NCBI GenBank assembly: GCA_964035015.1
Contig: OZ036005.1
Location: 14,363,968 to 14,427,967 of the forward strand
DNA: 64,000 nt
Source of the DNA: Corallium rubrum
Lineage: Eukaryota > Cnidaria > Anthozoa > Scleralcyonacea > Coralliidae
Direction of reading: 5' to 3'
Shown in pieces: positions 55,757 through 64,000 of the stretch (positions are counted from its first letter, which is position 1; each line of letters starts with the position of its first letter). The notes under the pieces are model-generated. The model saw only the letters and a list, made by a program, of their open reading frames with translations. It had not been told where the DNA came from and made no database searches. The position numbers were made by a program, and so were the translations under genes.

Positions 55757-55834
55757 GGGGTGTTTGGGATTACCCCCTGGGGTGTTTGGGGTACCCCGGG
55801 GGTGTTTGGGGGTTACCCCTGGGGTCATTATAAG

Positions 55835-56171
55835 ACTAAGACTATATAGTCCAAAGACTGTATAGTCCTAAGACTAAGACTATAGTTCTAAGACTAAGAC
55901 TATATAGTCCTAAGACTAAGACTATATAGTCCTAAAACTAAGACTATATAGTCCTAAGACTAAGACTATAGTCCTAAAACTAAGACTATATAGTCCTAAG
56001 ACTAAGACTATATAGTCCTAAAACTAAGACTATAGTCCTAAGACTAAGACTATAGTCCTAAGACTAAGACTATATAGTCCTAAAACTAAGACTATAGTCC
56101 TAAGACTAAGACTATAGTCCTAAGACTAAGACTATATAGTCCTAAAACTAAGACTATAGTCCTAAGACTAA
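55835..56171. repeat. 18-bp minisatellite, right arm
   Basis: Inverted counterpart of 54319-54842, but about 190 bp shorter: the two arrays have drifted in copy number. Confidence 0.92.
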
Positions 56172-56562
56172 CTTTTTCGCCTAAACTTGCCCATATATTA
56201 ATACCTCTTCAGGCCCCTTATTATTCCCAAAAAACTCATGATCACCCCTAAAATGAATTAAATATTCTACTTATATGCAAATCCGGTTATATTTAGGTCA
56301 TTAGTAACTTTAACGAGCTTTCCCTTTTGTCTCCTGCACGTGCACTGAGGATAAATATGCAAATATCACACTTAGTAACAGAAAGCGTAGCAACGCTTTC
56401 AAAGTAATAAACCGCTTTGGGTTTATATTTCCACACTTAAAATCGTTCTTCTCACGGCTTCTCGAATTGATTCTTCATTCTATCTTCCTACGATTTCCTC
56501 GCTTATAAACGAGGGTTTAGTTAGCAGTGATTCTAGGATGACTTACTCCGTTTGTACTCCAG

Positions 56563-56817
56563 TTAACCTAACAACGCTTTCAAAGTAACAAATCGCTTTG
56601 CCTTTATATTTCGACACTTAAGATTAGTTCTTTTTATGGCTTCTCGAATTGATTCTTCATCCAAGGATTCGTATACTCTATACACTAGGGTTAGATAAGT
56701 GATAATTCGACCAAAACTGTTAACATTCATCTCTTCGTAAATAACACACAGATTACTTAACCAAAAACCCGCTAAATTCCAGGTATAAGATAAAAAATAT
56801 AAAGTGTCTCTATCCAT
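56563..56817 (-). CDS. 84-aa open frame, right arm
   Basis: Inverted copy of 52593-52847; the same frame is open 66 bases further upstream to 56883. One substitution (Ile to Val near the C-terminus). Function unknown, may be fortuitous. Confidence 0.3.
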   Translation of the reverse strand: MDRDTLYFLSYTWNLAGFWLSNLCVIYEEMNVNSFGRIITYLTLVYRVYESLDEESIREAIKRTNLKCRNIKAKRFVTLKALLG

Positions 56818-57384
56818 TTTCTGTTTCGTTCCTCTACAAACTAGGCCAAAGTTAAGATAAAAAATATAAAGTGTCTCTACCATTTTCTGTTTCGTTCCTC
56901 TACAAACTAGGCCAAAGTAAACGATAACTCTCTAAACACTTATTGCCACAAAACGTGTATAAGACTGTTTGATCATTTAGGTTCTAACTAATATAATATT
57001 CAAAGTCTCCATATTATTCAAATAATATTCAGGTTTCACCAGAGCAGTTGTCTCTGCCAATTCAAACCCTTCGGGCGTCACCGGGCGTCACACCACCGGG
57101 CGTCACAGGGGGGCGTCACACCGTGCATCATACCGTGCATCATACCGAATATTTAATGAGGCGGCATCCCTTTGATACGCTATATGGGGGGGGGGGGGGG
57201 TTATCTACTTCGGTCCTATATATAAATACTCCATCTTCACTATAATTATAAATATACCACACCAACCCTTCCCTTTCGTATGAATTTAGATCGGTTAACT
57301 TTCATCAAGCTTGGTCATGTATATATGGCCAAGGTGAAGGTCAGCCTCCCAGATTTTAGGAGCCTATCTTTGATTGGTCAATCT

Positions 57385-57480
57385 TCGGAACGGAATGTGT
57401 CGCTCGTTGGAGCAGGAGTTAGTGGGGAGGGAGAGTCCGACCCAAAGAACGCCTGCGAAGGAGGCTGCATAAGGGCCGTC
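57385..57480. repeat. Inverted repeat partner of 51591-51690
   Basis: See 51591-51690; lies 170 bp outside the right end of the foldback element. Confidence 0.75.
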
Positions 57481-57490
57481 TTGTACTATA

Positions 57491-57642
57491 ATTATAATAA
57501 TTGATGTTCGCGGGCATAAATATGTTTTTGGCCTTATTCAGATTTATTTTAGCACGAGCCGCAGGCGAGCGTTAATATTAGCTCTGAGAAGGGCCTAAAA
57601 TGTATTTATGCCAAAGAACATCAACTGTATTACTATTATAAT
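57491..57642. mobile_element. Imperfect hairpin MITE
   Basis: Ends ATTATAATAATTGATGTTC and complement (ACATCAACTGTATTACTATT), arms about 50 bp, no coding capacity. No target duplication fixed. Confidence 0.55.
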
Positions 57643-58320
57643 GATTTTATTGGGCATTTTGAAGGAAATCAAAGACAGTACAGTAAATATTATCTTTAAC
57701 AGTGCCGCCTTCGCGTCGGTGTGTATTTCAATGCAATAAATATTTACGTAGCTCATAACTTACATATAAACTTGGCAGAAAAACGCAACATTTGTCATCA
57801 AAAGAATCTTTGCTCCAAAGTATTGACAAGAAGAGTATACAATTCCGTAAACAACTAACCAATTAGCCGGCCGAATTCTCTATTTTAGCCCGCAAAATAC
57901 ACCACAATGCCCGATAAAATTATTATAATGAGGGTTATTATTGATTAAATGTCCCCGAAAGCCGATTTAAATGTTAAATAATAAAATGCTTGATTGCACT
58001 CGTACCAAAATTATACAAATTAAAATGTTTTGCATAAAATAAGGATAATGAGCGCAATGAAGTATTTCTTCTACACGGAGAATCTTGCGGTCAGATTTTT
58101 ATTAATTTTTCATCCAAATTTTGACTAAATTCAACCAAAATTTAATGGATTGGTGGTTGGTCTATGGCCAACCCTTTTACAAACTTTTATGAAAATCGAT
58201 ACAATACGTTTTAAGATATCCTGGCGACATACACACAAACAAACAAACCAACAAACAGAGGTAAAAACATAACCTCTTGGCGGAGGTAAATATCATAAAA
58301 TCACTAAATGAATGTTATAG
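57643..58320. other. End of intron 2
   Basis: Non-coding. 58190-58290 ends in ACAAACAAACAAACC and CTCTTGGCGGAGGT and resembles an old interspersed repeat seen inverted near 47345. Confidence 0.45.
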
Positions 58321-58407
58321 GCTGACGATGAAGAGCTTCAACAAGAGACATTGCAACTTCGCATCATGGATTACGACACATATACAGCACATGATGCTAT
58401 AGGCAAG
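58321..58407 (+). CDS. C2CD5: C2CD5-like gene, exon 3
   Basis: 29 codons, ADDEELQQETLQLRIMDYDT then YTAHDAIGK. The MDYDTYTAHDAIG loop carries the second set of acidic calcium-site residues (D-x-D...D). Acceptor TTATAG, donor GTCAGT at 58408, both phase 0. Confidence 0.9.
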
Positions 58408-58500
58408 GTCAGTTGTTAACTTCTTATTAACCGAAAGTGCGATAATTACCGGAAAATAGGTCTTTATATATTTTGCCAATGCCAATACACAACAGTAATT

Positions 58501-58505
58501 ATCAT

Positions 58506-58568
<63 letters not shown>

Positions 58569-58573
58569 TTTTT

Positions 58574-58660
<87 letters not shown>

Positions 58661-58664
58661 TTTG
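58501..58664. repeat. (TTTA)n microsatellite, 40 units
   Basis: Pure TTTA for about 160 bp with one interruption near 58570. The Leu/Ile/Tyr frame across it is an artefact. Confidence 0.97.
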
Positions 58665-58718
58665 ACACCAACTCTGAATACTTAATACTTTGAAAGTTTT
58701 CATGGCGATAATGTAATA

Positions 58719-58801
58719 TATTTTTGTGGAAACACCACGTAAAATATTTATTTGCTAATAAATAGCAAATAAATATTTTACGTGGTGTTTCCACAAAAAT
58801 A
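58719..58801. repeat. Perfect 83-bp hairpin
   Basis: TATTTTTGTGGAAACACC...and its exact complement with a loop of a few bases (TAATAAA). Arms about 38 bp. Likely a minimal MITE; possible small-RNA precursor if transcribed. Confidence 0.85.
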
Positions 58802-59050
58802 AGCTATATAGCTCTGAATACGTAAATTGTCGAAGGACGACGTGCCTGACATAAAATACAAACAGATTTAAAGGTTCTAGGATTGTCAGTGTTATAGGTA
58901 GATTTCACTAGGTCAACATAATAATTGAATAAGTCGTGTTTAAAGGTAAGTAAAGACCTAGTGAGGACTAATGTGGCAAAATGTTCCAGACTCTGATAAC
59001 GCGACAATAATAACTATAGTTTGAAAAGTTACTGTGTTTGTCTTGATAAT

Positions 59051-59291
59051 AGCGAGATTCAGATCACACTTCCACTACCACTACCGCCACCATAAATATA
59101 ATTAAGCGTGTCAAATATTGTTTTTACGTTCAGTAATGGTCGTAGATCTCAAACCTAGTACAAAAAGAAAGCATTTTACGGCACTAGGATTAAAAACAAC
59201 TACGACTACATGACGAAAAAACGAACATTACACCGGCTTAACTACATTTACTGTAGCGGTAGCGGTACTGGAAGTGTGATCTGAACCTCAC
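59051..59291. mobile_element. Foldback MITE, 241 bp
   Basis: Inverted arms with TTCAGATCACACTTCCA followed by CTACCRCTACCGC on both sides. No coding capacity, no clear duplication. Confidence 0.65.
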
Positions 59292-60021
59292 TAATATTGA
59301 GGATGGTATCGTTAGAATTTGCAGAGCTAGCTTCTGGTTCTAGTAGAAGATCATCGTTACAGTGAACCAATGATTTGAATAAGTAAACCAGGTCTAAGAG
59401 CTCATGCCAATGGTGGGGGTACACATGAATAAACGGCGTATTTTCAAATAACTGTAATATCAACATTATTTACAATAACCGTATAAAACTATATATGAGA
59501 TGAAAGCTTATGATTCACAGATTCTGAAAATCATGATAATTTTTTCCAAAAGTTTGTAACCCGACACTATCCAAGTAGGTAGGATACATGCTGTGCATAA
59601 CCAAGGTTTACATGAGAAAAGATATCTGGTTGTAAATTGCCAGAAATTTTAAAGTTATTGCGTTAGGTAGTATAGGCATCATTGTCTTGGATAAGCATAG
59701 AACTTTTTTGTGTTATGAAAATAGCGGCCCCAGCGGCACTTAAAATGTCACATAAGTTTTACTGGGGATATTTTTACAATAGAATTACTTGTAAACAAGA
59801 TATGAAAAAGTTCTATGTTCATCCAACAAAACACCAAGGGGAGAAAAAGCACAGAAAATGTCAGCCCATTTGATTAAATACTTTTTGAGATATCCTTTCT
59901 CAAAGCCGGAAAATCTGTGTTTTTAGAAAATCCTCTTTAAGGTTAGTAAACAATATTAATAGTCAATAACAGTAGTTTATATTATAATTCAACTAGCATT
60001 TGTCAACTAGTACCCTAGGTA
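59292..60021. other. Intron 3, no gene recognised
   Basis: Non-coding. Confidence 0.45.
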
Positions 60022-61354
60022 ATCAAAAGCCTCCTGCTTCCCGCAGTGCTTCTTCTCGAAGGGCTTTTCTGAGTTGCTCTGCTTGACGACGCCTTTTCTG
60101 TTTCTCGGCCATCTGATGGTCTGACTTCTTGACACGTTTCTTGTCTCTCAACACTGATGATCTTTTGGTGAATTAATACACTCATTATTATTTAGAGTTT
60201 TACCTCGAACACATCTTTCCAGCAGCTTAGTGTCACTGAGAGTCAAAAATGTTGGTTGCAGTAGCTCCAGAAAAAGTTGAGGCAAGAGTTTTCCCCAGTA
60301 GGACAAAATCGATGCTGTTTTCCAGGGTCTTTCGCTTCGATAGAGTGGTGTAATATGGCTTTTATGTTCTTTTTCATTGTGTAAACAGAAACTAAAACAT
60401 CTTTGTCAGTGGGATTTGTTTCAGACAGGGTATTTTGCCTTATTGCTAAGTCATAATACCGCTGAAGTTGTTTTATTTTTGATTTTGAGAGTCGACCACT
60501 TCCCCCAACTGTCTTCCCATCAGCAAGTTTGCCTTCTGTGGCAGCTTTCAATTTCAGGAGATGCTTCCCCATTCTTTTTTGAACGCGGCCAACACAATCC
60601 AGCTTCTCCACTTTGATCCCATCGTAAGTATCCTCAATGGTGCTAAAGGCTTTGCTGTCTTCATCGGATACCATCCATCTGCATCTGATGTTGTGGAGTT
60701 CAAGTGACCTGCTCCATAGCAATTCAGCACCTACCACTTCCATAGCTGGGAACTACCATTACAATTTATGTCACATTCACCAGAAAAACCGTGTTCAATT
60801 TCCCTCTCTTCAACTTCTTCATCGGACTTGCACTGTGCTTTTTTTAAGGCGCACAGCTGACAAGATTTAGAGATGACATGGTAATCAAGAAATTCCCCGG
60901 TGTCCACAGCTATGACAAATACAACCCCAGTAAGAGATGTAAAGCCTCTTTTTGCCCAGGTACCATCAAAGCTCACTCCAACATCCACAACAGAACTCCC
61001 GTCTTCACAACCATTTTGTTTTAAAATATATTCTTGGAGCCTTTGTGTAGCCTGTTTCATCTCTTGTTTTGCTTCTACCTCAACAGCGTTCACAATTGTT
61101 TCCAAATGCTGATAGTAGGCTGTCTTACTTATACAAGGCCTATTCATAATGCTACAGAATGATACCAGACTTTCATAGCCACCACCAGTCTCTACTGAAT
61201 GGTACACTGCACGACGGTTTACATCAGCAGATTTACCTCTGGCAGATATGGAAGAAGATGTCTCCAAAGTAGACTCCTCTTGGCATGAACTGCAACTAGC
61301 TGAGAGGTCAGCCATCAGACCTCCTCTTCCAAACATATTTTCCTGGATAATCAA
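60022..61354 (-). pseudogene. Mutator-like transposase domain protein
   Basis: Belongs to the animal family with a Mutator-like transposase domain (assigned from memory of its motifs). Frame 61354-60731 has MFGRGGLMADLSASCSSC, a helical part and VSFDGTWAKRGFTSLTG, the conserved DGTW block. A one-base deletion near 60745 moves to frame 60743-60243, with DEDSKAFST, VEKLDCVGRVQKRMGK and GGSGRLSKSKIKQLQRYYDLAIR. Near 60265, after QHRFCPTGENS, sequence is missing; the end (LLERCVRGKT and a Lys/Arg-rich tail with REEALREAGGF) continues to about 60022 in other frames. An acceptor-like TTTTTAG precedes 61354, so an upstream exon once existed. Antisense to the host gene in intron 3. Non-functional. 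Confidence 0.8.
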
Positions 61355-62148
61355 GCTGCCTAAAAATAATCAAAGGTAGTTATTGGAAAGCCTAATCAAA
61401 TGGTATGGTTCACTCATGCTTTACACCATTGAATGCTGTTTAAAGCAAAAACAGGCAGGTGTATACAACTAAAATCAGTAACATGTCTTCACAAAAGTAA
61501 AGAAAGAGGAAAAAACTAGCTGTTTAGATTAAATACCATCAGAAATTCATACGTGGTTGTCACATAGCATTTCAAGTAAACATAACATAATGAACACGTG
61601 TAGTAGAACATCTACAAACTTCCTTACCTTCATCACAAACATGCGCTTCTGAGATTGAAGCTGACAATTTGGCTATGTCTATGAGACGGTAGCCTTGCCT
61701 TTCCCTTCGTACTCCATAACTTGATTAGAAATATCGTTAGACTCTGGAAGGTTTAGGGAGCTTGCCTTCTCCACAATCTCAGAAGGTCAAAAAATACGCG
61801 TATACTCTGACACAGAATAGCCAATCGTTGTTTAATTAGCGTAGTCTTTATCAGGGTCGTCGAGAGCCAGAATGGGCCCGGGGTTAAAATTTCAGTACGG
61901 CTCCCCTTCGAGACTTGAATTATCCGTGCTACATCCAGATATTTTTGAACCGGGTCAACTTTAAGATTTAGCAAAACTATCGGTGATTTGGGGCCAATAA
62001 GTTTTACTACGTCAGTTAAATCATTGGCTTCTCCAGTTAATTAGTAATAATACTGTAGATCTGTAAATTCATAGATTTTGGCATAGATGCCAAATTTCGG
62101 TGTAATTACCTCATCCACCCCCTTTTTTTCTTATACTTGCACTTACAG
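61355..62148. other. Intron 3, no gene recognised
   Basis: Non-coding. GGGCCCGGGG at 61877 resembles the interior of the 23.5-kb hAT MITE and may be a relic of one. Confidence 0.4.
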
Positions 62149-62233
62149 GTCAACATTAGTCTAAACTGCTTGTTGACTCATGATGCACCAAGCAAGATGA
62201 CAGGATGGTTTCCAATCTATGACACCATTCATG
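62149..62233 (+). CDS. C2CD5: C2CD5-like gene, exon 4
   Basis: VNISLNCLLT...KMTGWFPIYDTIHG. The GWFPIYDTIHG block is strongly typical of C2CD5 proteins. Acceptor CTTACAG, donor GTAAGA at 62234 in phase 1 (splits Gly). The gene continues beyond 64000 or in the unresolved remainder of the window. Confidence 0.88.
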
Positions 62234-63019
62234 GTAAGATTAGTAAAAAGCTACTAGAAATACATTAATGTAACAACCCCCTCGCTTCATGTACTTTACC
62301 TTTACAGTTTGCATGCATATATAGACCAGTTTTCTATAAACTAATTAAAATATTCTAATTAGTTATCCCCCCAGATAATTTTCTTCCAAACGCCCCTTTG
62401 TAAAAATTGAGATAAGTATTTGATTGTTGTTGCTATGGCTACAAACCTGGCATTTTTCAAGTCTTGAATTTTGCAAAGTCACACATGCACTGTCAAATAT
62501 TTGGCAGCAATGTATGTGTTATATTAATTCTCTTATGGTTTTATCAGCTAGAAGTAAATACAGTCATGTTATTATGCAAAAAAATATTAACTTATGCAGT
62601 ACATGATTCATATACCTGTACAATATAGGTAATATTTTATTTAGAAAATAATAATGGAAATATCAATTTTTTGCAGTTGCATGTACTAAATAAAATTCAC
62701 CTATTTTTGCCAAGATGGCCTCCTATTATTGATCTACTCTGGCTCTCATTCCGTATGACACAATCTGTCAGACAGGAATGGGTTAAATGACTTGAATGAG
62801 TATGCACAGTTTTAATATTACCCATTTCTATGTTTACCACATGGTTATTGTTTCACCCTTGCAATAAACAGTAAACACAAAACATTTTCTTAAGAATAAT
62901 AAAACTGTTAACTGCCAAATCTTGTATAATTGCGTATTACTAAAACAAATTAGATTTAAGTTATTGTCAACCAAATAAAAATTTCTCACTTTGTTAGCAT
63001 TCATTTCTTACTTTGTTTC
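62234..63019. other. Start of intron 4, no gene recognised
   Basis: AT-rich, non-coding. Confidence 0.5.
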
Positions 63020-63027
63020 GCCACCAG

Positions 63028-63065
63028 GCTCCGGGCATTCGGCCCGTCGCCTGGGCTCGGGGATT
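63028..63065. repeat. GC-rich interspersed repeat fragment
   Basis: AGGCTCCGGGCATTCGGCCC plus CGTCGCCTGGGCTCGGGG closely resembles 23425-23462. Family unknown. Confidence 0.55.
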
Positions 63066-63640
63066 AACCCTTTTATGTCGGTGGACGCCCCATGTGACGA
63101 GTTTAAAGTCGCCTGGCGTAAGTCAAAGTAAAATACACTAGACTTGATGGTCGGATGCCAGCTGGGAGCCTGCGAAGAGTTAGCCTGCGTAGCTGGTCGT
63201 ATTTTGGAGGTGGGGTTTGGGGCAGGCGGAAGTGCTGGGGGGAAATCGTGGTTGGGATGTGGCAGGAAATACGACCTGCGGAAAAATTATAGTTTTTCTG
63301 ATTTCTGCGTCTCACAGGTCGCTGATTGGTTGATTCTAATAGAGTCAACAGTGTCAGGCAATAGCTGCAACCAAACGGCCTACTTTTAGCTTCGAACATG
63401 ACAAGTGACAACCAAGGGAATATATTGCGAAAAATTTACAGTTGTGACATATCCTAAACAACATGTTTGGATGAATTACGTTCCTGACAAGGCCGATTAG
63501 AATTGGACAAGAAGTCAAGAACTACCGTGGCTTGTGCTGTTATACCAGTCTGTTCCAGTCAACGTCTTTCACTTCCACTTTGAAATGACGCGTACCGTTA
63601 CGTAGAAGCGGTAATTAACAATTAGACAACGAGACCGAGT

Positions 63641-63766
63641 TTCCTATTTAACAATTAGTCACCGAAGTCGAGGTGACTATCGGTGAGTATTTACTGAGCC
63701 GCGAAGCCGCGAAGTAAATCCACTCATAGTCACCGAGACTGAGACTGAGACGTGACTAATTGTTTT
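63641..63766. mobile_element. Hairpin MITE-like repeat
   Basis: AACAATTAGTCAC...GTGACTAATTGTT ends, with inner ATTTACT...AGTAAAT and CGCGAAGCCGCG at the centre. Nested inverted repeats over about 125 bp. Confidence 0.7.
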
Positions 63767-64000
63767 AGTATAATTTCAGAGGTTGATAAAAAACAATAAC
63801 GTTGAAACAAAAACTTTTAAACAACTGGTTTTTAACAGTGGTGATTCTGTTTATTCACAGACGGTGTTAGCAAGCCACAGTCTTTGTCAGTAAATAATTT
63901 CAAAAAAAGAGTAAACAACATCCTACTTTGGAATTGAACTTGTACATACATTCAAATATATGCTAAAAAGTCTTTTATTCTGATGTTTTGAATCCTGTGT
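63767..64000. other. Right edge, intron 4
   Basis: Non-coding. Confidence 0.5.

Larger units (their letters stand above)
52201..57209. mobile_element. 5-kb foldback element with AG ends and 6-bp TSD
   Basis: A near-perfect inverted repeat: arms 52201-55312 (including a 1,080-bp later insertion) and 55350-57209, with a 37-bp loop. Ends AGTAGATAACCCCC and complement; duplication TCGGTC at 52195-52200 and 57210-57215. From outside in, each arm holds a C/G homopolymer, an 84-codon open frame, an 18-bp minisatellite and a long polypurine/polypyrimidine block. A 6-bp duplication and AG...CT ends are features known from Polinton/Maverick elements, but no Polinton gene is present. It lies in intron 2 of the C2CD5-like gene, so the transcript can fold into a hairpin of about 1.8 kb. 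Confidence 0.88.

Noticed and set aside
54848..55849. Poly-Leu, poly-Glu and poly-Gly frames
   Set aside because: They translate the polypyrimidine/polypurine tracts of the foldback arms in several frames and on both strands.
51987..57245. Frames beginning MSLPIQTLRASPGVTP on both sides as a gene pair
   Set aside because: Mirror images arising from the foldback ends, containing the short GTGACGCCCGG repeats; no domain and partly homopolymer-encoded.
58473..58685. Membrane-like frame of repeating FIYL
   Set aside because: Translation of the (TTTA)n microsatellite.

Overview
This window is repeat-rich, AT-rich eukaryotic DNA. I read it as part of a marine invertebrate genome, most likely an anthozoan cnidarian. 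That placement is inference: it rests on an animal C2CD5-type gene with introns of 3.7-10 kb and on the mix of BEL/Pao, Helitron, Mutator-like, hAT and Polinton-type elements. No rRNA gene, CRISPR array or prokaryotic operon is visible.

The only clear host gene is on the + strand from 40.8 kb to beyond the right edge. Four phase-compatible exons (40832-40921, 51122-51208, 58321-58407, 62149-62233) with consensus splice sites encode the N-terminal C2 domain of a C2CD5 (CDP138)-like protein. Everything else between 40.9 and 64 kb is intronic and filled with repeats.

Region by region. 0.6-2.7 kb: a decayed minus-strand gene with 19-residue repeats, broken by a 372-bp hAT MITE. 2.75-8.66 kb: a degraded BEL/Pao LTR retrotransposon. 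8.76-12.57 kb: three Mutator-like foldback/TIR elements, two of them carrying a captured RecQ-type helicase fragment. 13.07-24.09 kb: an 11-kb unit with about 290-bp terminal inverted repeats and a perfect 8-bp target duplication; inside it lies an almost intact Helitron Rep-helicase gene (about 1,700 aa, one intron). 26.1-35.4 kb: a decayed virus-like Polinton/Maverick-type cluster with protein-primed DNA polymerase B, integrase, deoxynucleoside kinase, a zinc-finger/nuclease protein, a zinc-ribbon protein and several small single-membrane-span proteins. Most of its start codons are directly preceded by a TTATA-type motif. 35.4-38.3 kb: an inverted repeat capped by 9-bp minisatellites, which truncates the integrase. 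38.4-39.7 kb: another TIR element with a foldback nested in it.

Inside the C2CD5 introns: a palindromic Penelope-associated repeat with candidate hammerhead ribozymes (41.1-41.7 kb); a TIR unit with a second RecQ fragment and a LINE remnant (43.4-45.9 kb); a tRNA-derived SINE (46.4 kb); an AACGTAAGG array with a MITE (49.5-50.5 kb); a 5-kb foldback element with a 6-bp target duplication and a nested hAT element (52.2-57.2 kb); and an antisense Mutator-like transposase pseudogene (60.0-61.4 kb).

The strongest candidate for something undescribed is the 26-35 kb virus-like cluster with its shared start-site motif. The intronic 5-kb foldback follows; it has AG termini and a 6-bp target duplication, features known from Polintons.
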